Origin: Fermentimonas sp. | GTDB taxonomy: Bacteria > Bacteroidota > Bacteroidia > Bacteroidales > Dysgonomonadaceae | Length of the DNA: 64,000 nucleotides | Direction: 5' to 3' | Assembly: GCA_015478775.1 (NCBI GenBank) | Contig: JADMKP010000007.1 | Location: 496,001-560,000 of the forward strand | Part shown: positions 1 through 8,664 of the stretch, one piece after another | Layout: each line of letters begins with the position of its first letter | Position numbering within the stretch: the stretch's first letter is position 1 | Made by a program: the position numbers and the translations under genes | Notes under the pieces: model-generated | Seen by the model: only the letters and a program-made list of their open reading frames with translations | What the model was told of the DNA's origin: nothing | Databases searched by the model: none

Positions 1-633
1 TATTTTAATATTTGTATATTCACCTGGTATTAGTTTTATGTTTACTCTATATTTTTCTGCTACCGATGCATCGTCGGTATATGATGAATCATAATCCAAT
101 TCATATGCATTCTTTAACAAATGTGCAGGAAAAACCTGAGGGGTTTGAACCAATTTGAGTTGAGATCTATCTATTATTTCACTTCCATTATCTGTAAGTC
201 GGCGCACGCTGTTTATTTCATCAATTACCGGGATTACTCCACACTGGTTTTTATAAGACTCATTAAAACATTTTTGTATTAGCTCAGGAGAAACAAAAGG
301 TCTGGCCCCATCATGTATTGCAACAAAATCATCGGGAGGAACTTCATTTAGTCCATTTTTTACCGAATGAAATCTTGTTTCACCTCCAACTACAATTCTA
401 TGGTTAATTACAAAATTGTGATCGCTACATAACTGTTGCCATAATGATATAAATTCTTTTGGAAGTACTACTATTATGCGAGTTTCTTTATTTGATAAAT
501 AAAATGCATTAATAGTATGCATAAGCATAGGTTTACCACTAATAAGCAAAAACTGTTTTGGCAGCTCTCCACCCGCACGGTAACCTTTGCCACCTGCAAC
601 AATTACTGCGCTATATTTTTTTTGGTTTATCAT
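1..633 (-). CDS. ispD: 2-C-methyl-D-erythritol 4-phosphate cytidylyltransferase, C-terminus cut by window edge
   Basis: IspD transfers CMP from CTP to methylerythritol phosphate, the third step of the MEP isoprenoid pathway, in the cytoplasm. Translating the minus strand from the ATG at 633 gives MINQKKYSAVIVAGGKG, with the nucleotide-binding AGGKG loop at residues 12-17. Further on come the family signatures VAIHDGARPF (about residue 110) and VQTPQVF (about 170). 211 codons are visible; the family is usually about 220-235 residues, so only the last few residues lie outside the window. It follows xseB by 15 bases in the same direction and is probably the tail of that operon. Confidence 0.93.
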   Translation of the reverse strand, partial: MINQKKYSAVIVAGGKGYRAGGELPKQFLLISGKPMLMHTINAFYLSNKETRIIVVLPKEFISLWQQLCSDHNFVINHRIVVGGETRFHSVKNGLNEVPPDDFVAIHDGARPFVSPELIQKCFNESYKNQCGVIPVIDEINSVRRLTDNGSEIIDRSQLKLVQTPQVFPAHLLKNAYELDYDSSYTDDASVAEKYRVNIKLIPGEYTNIKI

Positions 634-648
634 AAATCAATTACAAAA

Positions 649-855
649 CTACTCAATATCATCTAAAATCTTCTGCAACTCCTTATCGGTCTTGGTAAGT
701 TTCTGTTTACAAAATGAAATTAGTTCCGAAGCTCTTTTTACACTATTTGTAAGAGCATCAATATCTAGTTTTCCCGATTCTATAGCTGAAACTATTTGCT
801 CGAGCTCATTTTTGGCTTGAGTATAGCTCATCTTTTTTATATCTAATACTTCCAT
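649..855 (-). CDS. xseB: Exodeoxyribonuclease VII small subunit
   Basis: The small subunit of exonuclease VII assembles with XseA to degrade single-stranded DNA. The 68-residue product is the normal size for the family and carries its typical pattern: SYTQAKNELEQIVSAIESG near the N-terminus, then a Leu/Ile heptad-like second helix ending in KTDKELQKI. It lies 45 bases downstream of xseA in the same direction, the usual pairing. There is no Shine-Dalgarno sequence before the ATG, only A/T-rich sequence, as for most genes here. Confidence 0.93.
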   Translation of the reverse strand: MEVLDIKKMSYTQAKNELEQIVSAIESGKLDIDALTNSVKRASELISFCKQKLTKTDKELQKILDDIE

Positions 856-900
856 AAAAACAACACTATAAATAAAAAAATAAACAAATAATAATTAACT

Positions 901-2142
901 CTATAGCTTAGTTATTTCAGACTCTGAAGAACCATCTTTAAATCTGGTTTCAATTTTGTCGCCAAACTTTAAATCGGCAATTGAAGTAACAAAAACACCA
1001 TCCTTCAAAGTAAGTGTATATCCAAGTTTAAGGATATTATGGGGAGAAGCCATTTTTATATACTGCTCTCTGTTTTCGAGATGATGATAATGACTTTGCA
1101 ATAATTGCTTAATCTGATGTTTAAAGTTAGTACTATATTTATCAACAGTTGCATATTCTCTTTGTAACAACATTTTAGCACCATGAACAATCTCTCTGGA
1201 TGCAAATAGTAAATAGTTCTTCTCTTTTAATATTACATTTTCACTTACAGATATAATACGGTCTTGCAAATTGATTAACTCTGTTGCGGTTACACTCATA
1301 TGCTCAATGATAAATTCTGCAACCGCTGTAGGTGTTTTGGCACGGGTATGTGATACAATATCTGTAACTGTAACATCCCGCTCGTGCCCGATACCACTTA
1401 TTACAGGTAATGGAAACTGTGCAATATTATTTGCAAGAAGGTATGAGTCGAAGCAGTTTAAATCTGCCGAAGCACCCCCACCCCTTATAATTGCTACAGC
1501 ATCGAAAAGATCACTATGCATAAATATACTTTCCAGCGCAGTAATTATCGATGACTCACTCCTGTCCCCTTGCATTATTGCGGGAAATAGTTTTGTATAA
1601 AATTTAAAACCTTGTCGGTTTTTGTTTAACTGATGAATAAAATCTTCATATCCCGCTGCAGTTGGAGATGAAATAACTGCTATACGATTAGTTATTTCGG
1701 GCAACACAAGCTCTTTGTTGAGAGTTAAAACACCTTCTTGCTCGAGCCTGTTTATAACAATCTGACGATTTCTGGCAATCTCTCCAAGAGTGAACGAAGG
1801 ATCGATATCAACCACAGTGAGCGAGTAGCCATAAAGCTCATGAAACTCTATAGAAACGCGAACAAGTACATTTAAACCGGTTGTAAATTGCTGTCCGGTC
1901 TCTTTTTCGAAATACTGAGACAACATCTCAAAAACATTAGACCATATAACACCTCTTGCTTTTGCAATTATAGAATCTGTTATAGCATTCTTCTCGATAA
2001 ACTCAAGATAACAATGACCGTTTCGATTGCGCCGCACATCACTTGTTTCGGCACGCAACCAATACGTTTCGGGCAATGCTTGCTGTATAGCATCTCTTAC
2101 ATAACCGTTTAGATCGGATAACGAAAACGACTTATCTGCCAT
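901..2142 (-). CDS. xseA: Exodeoxyribonuclease VII large subunit
   Basis: This is the catalytic subunit of exonuclease VII, which digests single-stranded DNA from either end and acts in repair and recombination. The 413-residue protein has the N-terminal OB-fold nucleic-acid-binding region (about 7-100, with WLRAETSDV and GHCYLEFIEK), then the catalytic domain with ISSPTAAGYEDF (about 157) and the family hallmark GGGASADLNCFDS (about 220) followed by SGIGHERDVTVTD. A helical C-terminal region (about 285-370) fits the coiled-coil arm that binds XseB. It starts 14 bases after the S8 protease gene and is followed by xseB. Confidence 0.95.
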   Translation of the reverse strand: MADKSFSLSDLNGYVRDAIQQALPETYWLRAETSDVRRNRNGHCYLEFIEKNAITDSIIAKARGVIWSNVFEMLSQYFEKETGQQFTTGLNVLVRVSIEFHELYGYSLTVVDIDPSFTLGEIARNRQIVINRLEQEGVLTLNKELVLPEITNRIAVISSPTAAGYEDFIHQLNKNRQGFKFYTKLFPAIMQGDRSESSIITALESIFMHSDLFDAVAIIRGGGASADLNCFDSYLLANNIAQFPLPVISGIGHERDVTVTDIVSHTRAKTPTAVAEFIIEHMSVTATELINLQDRIISVSENVILKEKNYLLFASREIVHGAKMLLQREYATVDKYSTNFKHQIKQLLQSHYHHLENREQYIKMASPHNILKLGYTLTLKDGVFVTSIADLKFGDKIETRFKDGSSESEITKL

Positions 2143-2156
2143 TGTCAGCTTAAGAA

Positions 2157-3596
2157 CTAATTATTAATAATTTCTTCAAAAACTAAAGTCTTCTGTACTT
2201 CAGTCAATGCTTTTTTAAAATCGGGTATGCCATAACCATATATAGAATCGGGGTTTGCATATCTACTAGAGCTTCGTTTGATAATATCTATCAACTCAGA
2301 ACGATGCAACTCTGGATTAACAGACCACAACGAGGCAATTAAGCCTGAGAGGAATGGTGATGCCAAAGAAGTACCGTTTGATCTTCCTATTGTACCATCT
2401 TCACCTATAGTTATAGCCTGCTTACCTACTGACACCAGATCTGGTTTTATTCTGCCATCTGTCATTACTCCGTGCGAACTAAAAGGAGCTATTAAACTGT
2501 CAGTTCCAACTGCTCCCACAGCAATAACATTTTTTGCATCGCCGGGGGGTGTAGACTTTTGCCATTGTTTGTTTCCTTCGTTGCCTCCGCTTACTATAAT
2601 AAGCATTCCTTTGTCGTACGCCAAATCTGCTGCGCGAGACATCAACGATGTTTCACCATTCAAATCATTGTGAGAATAGTTTAATGCAACATCATCAAAG
2701 TCATTATATCCAAGTGAGGTATTTATTAAATCCAACCCTATGCTATCGGCATACTCTATTGCACGTACCCAGTAATCTTCTTCTACCGGGAACTCACTTG
2801 TAACATCTTCAGAACGTAATAAATAATATGATGCATCAGGAGCAGACCCAATCATCAATCCAGGTATATCTACCGCCATTGTAGACAGCACTTTTGTACC
2901 ATGTTCGCTTGATGAGAATATATCACCTTCGGGTACAAAATTTGAATAACCTAAGAGATTGGTTGTAATAAATGCGGGTATAACATCAAAATTGGTGAAA
3001 CCGGCATCTATAACACCTATATCTATTCCTTTTCCTTTGTAACAAGAGTTTAATAAAATGGTAGCATTATGCAATTTGAACTGGTTATAGCAGTAACCAA
3101 AAACAGTATCAAGGGGGTATTCTTCGTTGGTAATACTTTGATTGACACGGGGTCGCATAGTTTTTTCATAGTTGCCAATACTTCCCTTCCACACATATTT
3201 TACTGAGTCGACAAAGCTTAGTGAAGATATTTCATTAATTTTTAGGCTGTCGCTAACCATAATAACAATAGTATTGAACCACTTGCTGTGCGACACAACT
3301 CTACTCCCTGCTTTTTCAATTATAGTAAAATAATCTTTTGATATGGGCAAATCTCTTTCGTCTATCTCAACGTTTTGAATCTTTTTTCGTTCAATAGACT
3401 TGTGGGATAGAAAGTGAGTGGGTTCGTCTAAAGTATATTCACTATATCCTTTATCTTTTAGGTATATCCTGAATTTATAAAATTGTGTTTTGGTTATTGA
3501 TTGCTGTTGCTGAGAACTACCAAAAGTATTTTCAGAGTTTCCAATAAAAAACAAGAGTGAAAAAATGAAATATAAAAATGGAGAAAAAGGCTTCAT
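2157..3596 (-). CDS. Subtilisin-like S8 serine protease, exported
   Basis: A secreted peptidase of the subtilase family. The 479-residue protein begins with a hydrophobic signal sequence (about 5-19) and a propeptide-like region, followed by the catalytic triad: Asp in GVIDAGF (about 197), His in SEHGTKV (about 232) and Ser in NGTSLASP (about 410). The oxyanion Asn lies in SGGNEGN (about 340). The protein stops soon after the catalytic domain (VFEEIINN), so no C-terminal type IX secretion sorting domain is visible; it is probably periplasmic or anchored otherwise. The gene starts 3 bases after the small membrane protein gene and runs into xseA. Substrate unknown. Confidence 0.9.
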   Translation of the reverse strand: MKPFSPFLYFIFSLLFFIGNSENTFGSSQQQQSITKTQFYKFRIYLKDKGYSEYTLDEPTHFLSHKSIERKKIQNVEIDERDLPISKDYFTIIEKAGSRVVSHSKWFNTIVIMVSDSLKINEISSLSFVDSVKYVWKGSIGNYEKTMRPRVNQSITNEEYPLDTVFGYCYNQFKLHNATILLNSCYKGKGIDIGVIDAGFTNFDVIPAFITTNLLGYSNFVPEGDIFSSSEHGTKVLSTMAVDIPGLMIGSAPDASYYLLRSEDVTSEFPVEEDYWVRAIEYADSIGLDLINTSLGYNDFDDVALNYSHNDLNGETSLMSRAADLAYDKGMLIIVSGGNEGNKQWQKSTPPGDAKNVIAVGAVGTDSLIAPFSSHGVMTDGRIKPDLVSVGKQAITIGEDGTIGRSNGTSLASPFLSGLIASLWSVNPELHRSELIDIIKRSSSRYANPDSIYGYGIPDFKKALTEVQKTLVFEEIINN

Positions 3597-3599
3597 TTA

Positions 3600-3815
3600 T
3601 TAATTTCTGTTATTAAACTTTTCTCTAAGTTTCTCCTTTCTTTTGTATACAAAATATATTACAACTATAAGGAGTAAGCTTACCGCAAGAATTAAAGTGA
3701 ACTCGTTCCAGTTTTTTGATTCCATGTATTTTGGGAGTGCTATCACAACCATTATTGCAACGTAGATTAATAATATCAGTGGAATGAGTATATGTCTTTT
3801 GAATTTTCTTTTCAT
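3600..3815 (-). CDS. Small two-helix membrane protein, function unknown
   Basis: A 71-residue protein with a basic N-terminus (MKRKFKRH), two predicted membrane segments (about 9-27 and 39-57) and a basic C-terminal tail (YKRKEKLREKF), so both ends probably face the cytoplasm. The start codon overlaps the stop of the upstream flavodoxin gene by one base (TAATG), which points to translational coupling and supports this frame over the overlapping 71-codon frame at 3625-3840. I do not recognise the family. Position between a flavodoxin and a protease gives no clear functional hint. Confidence 0.75.
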   Translation of the reverse strand: MKRKFKRHILIPLILLIYVAIMVVIALPKYMESKNWNEFTLILAVSLLLIVVIYFVYKRKEKLREKFNNRN

Positions 3816-4300
3816 TACAAGTTCGACATTTTCTTTGCAAAGTGAATAATTTTCTCTTTGGATAGTTTTACAATTAAATTTTCTTTCTCAATCATCTGTT
3901 TTGTAATCATTCTCTCCAAGTAGTTTAGCTTTAGCTCATCTATTTCTCCTCCAAAATAATCACGCACAATTGCAATTTCATTTAATGACACTGGGTATGC
4001 ATCATCCAGTTGCTGCAACGCTTTTTTGCCCGAGTATATGCAATTTATAAAGAGTCCTATATTCTTTTGAATAAGCTTTGAGATGTTTACTTCACAAAAC
4101 TCGGCAATAACATCCTGTATTTTACCTGAACGAATTGATCCTCCAATGATTATGGTATCATAAGCAGAAAGGTCGGGATTGATCTTTCTGCTATATAAGT
4201 TACATAAATCAACCTTACCATCCATCTGAAGAAACAATTCCTTGGCACATTTTTCTACAGTGCCATTATCAGAAGCAAAAATGATAAGTGAATTATTCAT
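3815..4300 (-). CDS. Flavodoxin-domain protein
   Basis: A 161-residue protein of the flavodoxin/protoporphyrinogen-oxidase-like (HemG-type) group, expected to bind FMN and shuttle electrons or sense redox state. The FMN phosphate-loop region is seen in IIFASDNGTVEKCAKEL (residues 5-21), and a second flavin-binding loop in YDTIIIGGSIRSGKIQ (about 48-63). The C-terminal half resembles the HemG group in size but I cannot assign heme synthesis from sequence alone. It starts 5 bases downstream of pepD and overlaps the next gene by one base, so it is part of the same transcript. Confidence 0.8.
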   Translation of the reverse strand: MNNSLIIFASDNGTVEKCAKELFLQMDGKVDLCNLYSRKINPDLSAYDTIIIGGSIRSGKIQDVIAEFCEVNISKLIQKNIGLFINCIYSGKKALQQLDDAYPVSLNEIAIVRDYFGGEIDELKLNYLERMITKQMIEKENLIVKLSKEKIIHFAKKMSNL

Positions 4301-4305
4301 ATCAT

Positions 4306-5769
4306 TTATTTTAAATTCTCTAAAACTGATATTAGATAGTCGTACGACTTACCAACTGACTCTATCTCAACAGCTTCATCTGGAGAGTGAGCACCCGTAA
4401 TAGTGGGACCAAATGAAACTATATCTAACTTTTGCTCTACATTAGACTGAATAATGCCGCACTCGAGACCAGCATGGATAACCATAACTGTGGGTCTTTC
4501 GTCATATTTATCTAAATAAATTTTAGACATATGATCAAGCAACTCTGAATTGGCATTTGGTTGCCATCCAGGATAATCTCCGCCAAATTCTACCTTAGCG
4601 CCAGCTAAACTAAATAAGCTTTCAACTGATGAACATATCCAATCTTTGCGACTTTCGGACGAGCTACGTATTAAAAGCTTTATTTCTATATTAGTCTCTG
4701 TAGATTTTACAAGTGCCAGATTAAGTGAACTTTCAACTACACCCGGGAAGTCTGCCAGATAGCTTATAACACCATTGGAGCACGCTTCAACTGCATTAAT
4801 TAAATCATCTTGAATCTCTACCGGCAATAATGATTTTGGCATATCAATACGTTCGGCTTTAAACGAAATGCCATTTTCGATTCCTAAGAAATCGTCTCTG
4901 AATAGTTGCTCATATTCGTCAACTAAATCTATTAAATCTTCAGACAGCTGTTCGGGTATTGAAAGAATTACAAACGATTCACGAGGTATGGCATTTCTGA
5001 GAGATCCACCATCAATACTTGAAATTCTTGCTTCGTAGTTGCTTACAACCTCTTTTAAAAAGCGGTTCATCAACTTATTGGCATTGGCGTGTCCTAGATG
5101 GATTTGAACTCCCGAGTGACCTCCTTTTAATCCTTTTAGAATAACTTTATATGCTATATCCCCTTCGTCAATTATATTATCTGATTGAAAATCGAATGTG
5201 ATATTTGCATCTCTGCCTCCTGCGCAACCAATACAAAGTTCGCCTTCTTCTTCTGTATCTAGATTGATCATCTTGCTGCCAGTTAGAAACCCTTTCTCAA
5301 GCCCATTGGCTCCATCCATACCTACTTCTTCATCGATGGTGAAAAGTGCTTCAATTGAAGGATGCTCGAGACTATTATCTGCAAGAACGGCCATCATCAT
5401 TGCACAGCCTACACCATTATCTGCCCCTAGGGTAGTTGAACGAGCTTTAACCATATTGCCATCGATATATGTTTTAATGGCGTCTTGACTGAAATCATGA
5501 ACGACATCGGAGTTCTTTTGAGGAACCATATCCAGGTGTGACTGCAGTATAACTGTTTTGGCAGCTTCGTAACCTTTTGTTGCAGGCTTCTTTATTAAGA
5601 CATTACCCGTCTTATCTTGTATTGTTTCAAGGTTTAAAGATTTTCCGAAATCAATAACATATTTAGTAACCTCTTCCATTTGCCCGGTTGGACGAGGAAT
5701 CTTAGTTAACTCATAAAAATATTTCCAAACATTCTCAGGGGTTAAATTTAGTATTTCTGAAGTAGACAT
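4306..5769 (-). CDS. pepD: Aminoacyl-histidine dipeptidase (M20/PepD family)
   Basis: A zinc dipeptidase that hydrolyses Xaa-His and other dipeptides in the cytoplasm. The 487-residue length is typical of PepD. Metal-site motifs are visible in order: QSHLDMVPQ (HxD, about 77-85), TTLGADNGVGCAM (about 112-124), the DEEVGMDGA segment with catalytic/metal acidic residues (about 146-154), and GLECGIIQ near the C-terminus with a final GAHSPDE (His ligand, about 461). It lies 26 bases downstream of the flippase-like gene and 5 bases upstream of the flavodoxin gene. Likely role is recycling of peptides taken up or released by proteolysis. Confidence 0.92.
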   Translation of the reverse strand: MSTSEILNLTPENVWKYFYELTKIPRPTGQMEEVTKYVIDFGKSLNLETIQDKTGNVLIKKPATKGYEAAKTVILQSHLDMVPQKNSDVVHDFSQDAIKTYIDGNMVKARSTTLGADNGVGCAMMMAVLADNSLEHPSIEALFTIDEEVGMDGANGLEKGFLTGSKMINLDTEEEGELCIGCAGGRDANITFDFQSDNIIDEGDIAYKVILKGLKGGHSGVQIHLGHANANKLMNRFLKEVVSNYEARISSIDGGSLRNAIPRESFVILSIPEQLSEDLIDLVDEYEQLFRDDFLGIENGISFKAERIDMPKSLLPVEIQDDLINAVEACSNGVISYLADFPGVVESSLNLALVKSTETNIEIKLLIRSSSESRKDWICSSVESLFSLAGAKVEFGGDYPGWQPNANSELLDHMSKIYLDKYDERPTVMVIHAGLECGIIQSNVEQKLDIVSFGPTITGAHSPDEAVEIESVGKSYDYLISVLENLK

Positions 5770-5795
5770 AGAATTATATAATTTTTATTTATTGT

Positions 5796-6764
5796 TTAAT
5801 TTTGTCGCTTTACGAATGGCATAGCTAATACACCAAAGAGACCATATAGAATTTGCCAAATAGATTGTATTGCGAAAACGGCTCCTGCAAAAGCTAGTGC
5901 CTGATTTTCTGCAACACCAAGAATAACTAGAGAAGTAGTTACCACGAAATGCCAGGGGCCTATCCCTCCCTGCACGGGAACCGAAATACCGATGTTTGTC
6001 ATCGCAAAAACAATAAGTCCTGCTAGTGGACTAAGATCTTTTGTGAAGTCAAACGCAAAAAAGCAAATGTAAAAATACAAATAAAAACATAACCAAAGTA
6101 GTATAGTATATATTATTATTCGCTTTTTCTCTTTCATTCCAGATATAAGTTTCAAGTCGTACTTAACAGTGTTGAGAAATCTTATCAACTTCAACATAAA
6201 AGCGGTTCTTTTAAAAACTGTGAACATTAGTACTCCTACAATAAGAAATGCACCTATACCAATGTATATCCATGCAGAACTTAATAGATTTGAGATGCTT
6301 TCTGAAAATTGAGGATGATCGTTGATATACGAAACAAAGAAATCTACATATAGCACTATGCTTATGAATATTATAGACAAACCAGCCACTATATCTACGG
6401 CCTTGTCGATAATAAATGTTTCGAATGTTTTGGAAAGGGGTATTTTATCATATTTGCTCACCACACCGCACCTCCATAAATCTCCGGCGCGTGGAAGTAC
6501 AAAATTTACGGCATAATTGCCCAAGGTTGCATATACGAGGCTAGTTCTGGGAGGATGATAACCAAGCGAATTCACAAAAAGCTCCCATCGCAAACCTCTA
6601 ATGATGTTCCCTACTAGCCCAAATATTAAAGAAGCGCCAATTATTACGAAATTAGCGGATTTGGCAATTTCCCACAATTCGCTAAGATCAGTGTTACGAT
6701 ACATTGCCCAAATAATTAATAATCCGAGCAATAAAGAAAGTAGCGTTTTTAGTACATTCTTCAC
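5796..6764 (-). CDS. Flippase-like / lysylphosphatidylglycerol synthase transmembrane-domain protein
   Basis: An integral inner-membrane protein of the LPG_synthase_TM (UPF0104) family. It has about eight hydrophobic segments, the motif RGLRWELFVNSLG near the N-terminus, the RAGDLWRCGVVSKY segment (about 95) and the conserved PVQGGIGPWHF loop (about 265). It lacks the soluble aminoacyl-transfer domain of MprF, so it may move or modify a lipid rather than aminoacylate it. I chose the GTG at 6764. The longer frame opens with TTG at 6800, which falls inside a perfect inverted repeat (6798-6829), and homologues begin at about this lysine-rich segment. It heads the minus-strand gene run and is divergent from ksgA. 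Confidence 0.82.
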   Translation of the reverse strand: MKNVLKTLLSLLLGLLIIWAMYRNTDLSELWEIAKSANFVIIGASLIFGLVGNIIRGLRWELFVNSLGYHPPRTSLVYATLGNYAVNFVLPRAGDLWRCGVVSKYDKIPLSKTFETFIIDKAVDIVAGLSIIFISIVLYVDFFVSYINDHPQFSESISNLLSSAWIYIGIGAFLIVGVLMFTVFKRTAFMLKLIRFLNTVKYDLKLISGMKEKKRIIIYTILLWLCFYLYFYICFFAFDFTKDLSPLAGLIVFAMTNIGISVPVQGGIGPWHFVVTTSLVILGVAENQALAFAGAVFAIQSIWQILYGLFGVLAMPFVKRQN

Positions 6765-6797
6765 TTTAGTTCTATATAACTTATAGCTTTTGAAAAG

Positions 6798-6829
6798 CAA
6801 ATAACCGGAACTCTATGACCGGTTATTTG
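6798..6829. repeat. Perfect 11-bp inverted repeat between divergent genes
   Basis: CAAATAACCGG (6798-6808) and its exact complement CCGGTTATTTG (6819-6829) flank a 10-base spacer. The repeat sits in the divergent intergenic region between the flippase-like gene (minus) and ksgA (plus), just upstream of the probable ksgA -7 box at 6841. It could be a two-fold operator or a 5'-UTR hairpin for the minus-strand transcript. A terminator is unlikely because no gene runs into it. Confidence 0.7.
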
Positions 6830-6840
6830 TAATTAAATAT

Positions 6841-6848
6841 TACCTTTG
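6841..6848 (+). promoter_or_regulatory. Probable -7 promoter element for ksgA
   Basis: TACCTTTG matches the Bacteroidetes -7 consensus TANNTTTG, 35 bases before the ksgA ATG. No TTG is seen at the expected -33 spacing, so only half of the promoter is supported. Confidence 0.5.
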
Positions 6849-6883
6849 CGACAGTAAAGATATGGAATAATCGGCATATAGCA

Positions 6884-7684
6884 ATGTTTTCGGTAAAAGC
6901 AAAGAAAAACTTCGGGCAGCATTTTCTCAAAGATGAAAATATAGCTAACCGCGTAGCAGATACATTAAATGATTTTCCAACGCTCCCCGTAATGGAGGTT
7001 GGTGCCGGAACGGGTATGCTTACAAAATTTTTGCTTAAGAGAGAAGTTGATCTTAAGGTTGTTGAGATAGATAATGAGTCTATAGTGTATTTAAAAGAGC
7101 ATTTCCCGGAACTTGAGGGACGAATTATTGAAAAGGATTTTTTAAAGATAAACTTTGATGATTATTTTGATACTGAGTTTTGTGTTATAGGAAATTATCC
7201 ATATAATATTTCATCGCAAATATTTTTTAAAGTACTAGACAACAGGAAACAGATACCTTTCTGTTCCGGCATGATTCAAAAGGAAGTTGCCGATCGTATG
7301 GCTGCTCCACCGGGAAGTAAAACATATGGCATACTTAGCATATTAATGCAGGTTTGGTATGATATTGAATACTTGTTTACGGTGAACGAACAGGCGTTTA
7401 TTCCTCCGCCGAAGGTCAAATCTGCAGTTATTAAGCTTACAAGAAATAATAGAGAAAAGCTAAACTGCAACGAGAAATTATTTAAAACGGTTGTGAAGAC
7501 GAGCTTCAACCAACGTAGAAAAATGCTTCGCAACTCAATAAAATCACTACTTTCTGAAAATAGTCCTCTGCCCGACGATCCTTTGCTTACAAAAAGACCT
7601 GAGCAATTGTCGATTGAACAGTTTGAGCAATTGACAAATTTACTTGAACCATTGACTAGGCAAACAAACAAAGAAGAAAGTTAA
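6884..7684 (+). CDS. rsmA: 16S rRNA dimethyladenosine transferase
   Basis: RsmA (KsgA) adds two methyl groups to each of two adjacent adenosines in the 3'-terminal hairpin of 16S rRNA during 30S maturation, using S-adenosylmethionine. The 266-residue protein opens with AKKNFGQHFLKDENIA, the family N-terminal signature. It then has the SAM-binding VGAGTGMLTKFLL (about 37-50), the acidic VVEIDNE motif (about 65) and the catalytic GNYPYNISSQ (about 107). NQRRKMLRNS (about 213) is the usual C-terminal signature. It is followed 12 bases later by corA, so the two are probably co-transcribed. Confidence 0.95.
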   Translation: MFSVKAKKNFGQHFLKDENIANRVADTLNDFPTLPVMEVGAGTGMLTKFLLKREVDLKVVEIDNESIVYLKEHFPELEGRIIEKDFLKINFDDYFDTEFCVIGNYPYNISSQIFFKVLDNRKQIPFCSGMIQKEVADRMAAPPGSKTYGILSILMQVWYDIEYLFTVNEQAFIPPPKVKSAVIKLTRNNREKLNCNEKLFKTVVKTSFNQRRKMLRNSIKSLLSENSPLPDDPLLTKRPEQLSIEQFEQLTNLLEPLTRQTNKEES

Positions 7685-7696
7685 AAATAAGAGATC

Positions 7697-8641
7697 ATGG
7701 CGGATATCAAATTATTTTATCATAAAGACGGAATCGTGAGATTAAGTCGCAGCCTCGAATTTCTGAAATCTAATCCTATTCATAACTTTTTATGGATCGA
7801 CCTTAATGATGTCGATGAAGAGGTAGAGAGCGAACTTGAAGATTTCCTGAAGATTTATATTCAGGAAGAGGAGGAGATGATTGAAATTGAGATGTCATCT
7901 AGATATATAGAGACTAACGATACGTTGGTGGTAAATTCTAATTTCCTACTTTCGAATTTCGAAACAGATCCGGTATCTTTTATTCTAAAAAACAATATTC
8001 TTGTAACGGTACGCGGAGAAGAGTTAATATCGTTTCATGAAACTGTAAAGAAAATATCGGCACATCCCAGGAACTACCAAACGGGAGCTCACGTTCTTGT
8101 AGCACTGCTTGAGACCAGAGTGGATTTTGATGCTGATATGATTGAAAACATGACACAAAAGGTTACGCAATTGAGTAACTCTCTTTCTCTAAAGGAGGCT
8201 GATGAAGAACTACTCTCGGAAATTAAGAACCTTCAGGAAAAGAACATGTTGATGCGTGAGAATATAATTGATAAACAGAGGGTTATATCAAGTATGCTTA
8301 GGAGTGAATTTATTCCGGAGGAATTGCAGCCAAGACTCACTATTCTTATTAAGGACATCAATTCACTGATTGAGCATATAAAGTTCAGCTTCGACCGTCT
8401 GGATTATTTACAGGATGCTTTTCTTGGTTATGTTAACATTGAACAGAACAAGATTATTAAAATATTTACCATAGTTTCTGTAATTTTTATGCCTCCTACA
8501 CTTATTGCAAGTATTTATGGTATGAACTTTTCGTTTATGCCTGAGCTAGATAAGAAATGGGGATATCCTATTGCTATTCTAATGATGGTACTATCTTCAC
8601 TTTTTATTTTATATTACTTCCGAAAAAGGAAGTGGTTGTAA
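7697..8641 (+). CDS. corA: CorA-family magnesium/divalent cation transporter
   Basis: A pentameric inner-membrane channel for Mg2+ (and possibly Co2+). The 314-residue protein has a long acidic, helix-rich cytoplasmic domain and two C-terminal membrane segments. The diagnostic YGMN selectivity motif lies at about 274-277, at the end of the first segment, followed by a short loop and the second segment, ending in the basic tail FRKRKWL. It lies 12 bases after rsmA. Family membership is clear; ion preference cannot be read from sequence. Confidence 0.93.
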   Translation: MADIKLFYHKDGIVRLSRSLEFLKSNPIHNFLWIDLNDVDEEVESELEDFLKIYIQEEEEMIEIEMSSRYIETNDTLVVNSNFLLSNFETDPVSFILKNNILVTVRGEELISFHETVKKISAHPRNYQTGAHVLVALLETRVDFDADMIENMTQKVTQLSNSLSLKEADEELLSEIKNLQEKNMLMRENIIDKQRVISSMLRSEFIPEELQPRLTILIKDINSLIEHIKFSFDRLDYLQDAFLGYVNIEQNKIIKIFTIVSVIFMPPTLIASIYGMNFSFMPELDKKWGYPIAILMMVLSSLFILYYFRKRKWL

Positions 8642-8664
8642 TTACTGTTTTTTACTGAAAAACT

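Noticed and set aside
1271-1600. Open frame of 109 codons on the plus strand within xseA
   Set aside because: It lies antisense to a well-supported gene, shows no family motif and no start-site context; the same applies to other antisense frames inside pepD, sdhA, susC, recJ and the FAD oxidoreductase.
3625-3840. Alternative 71-codon frame overlapping the small membrane protein
   Set aside because: It lacks coherent membrane segments and conflicts with the TAATG coupling that supports the 3600-3815 frame.
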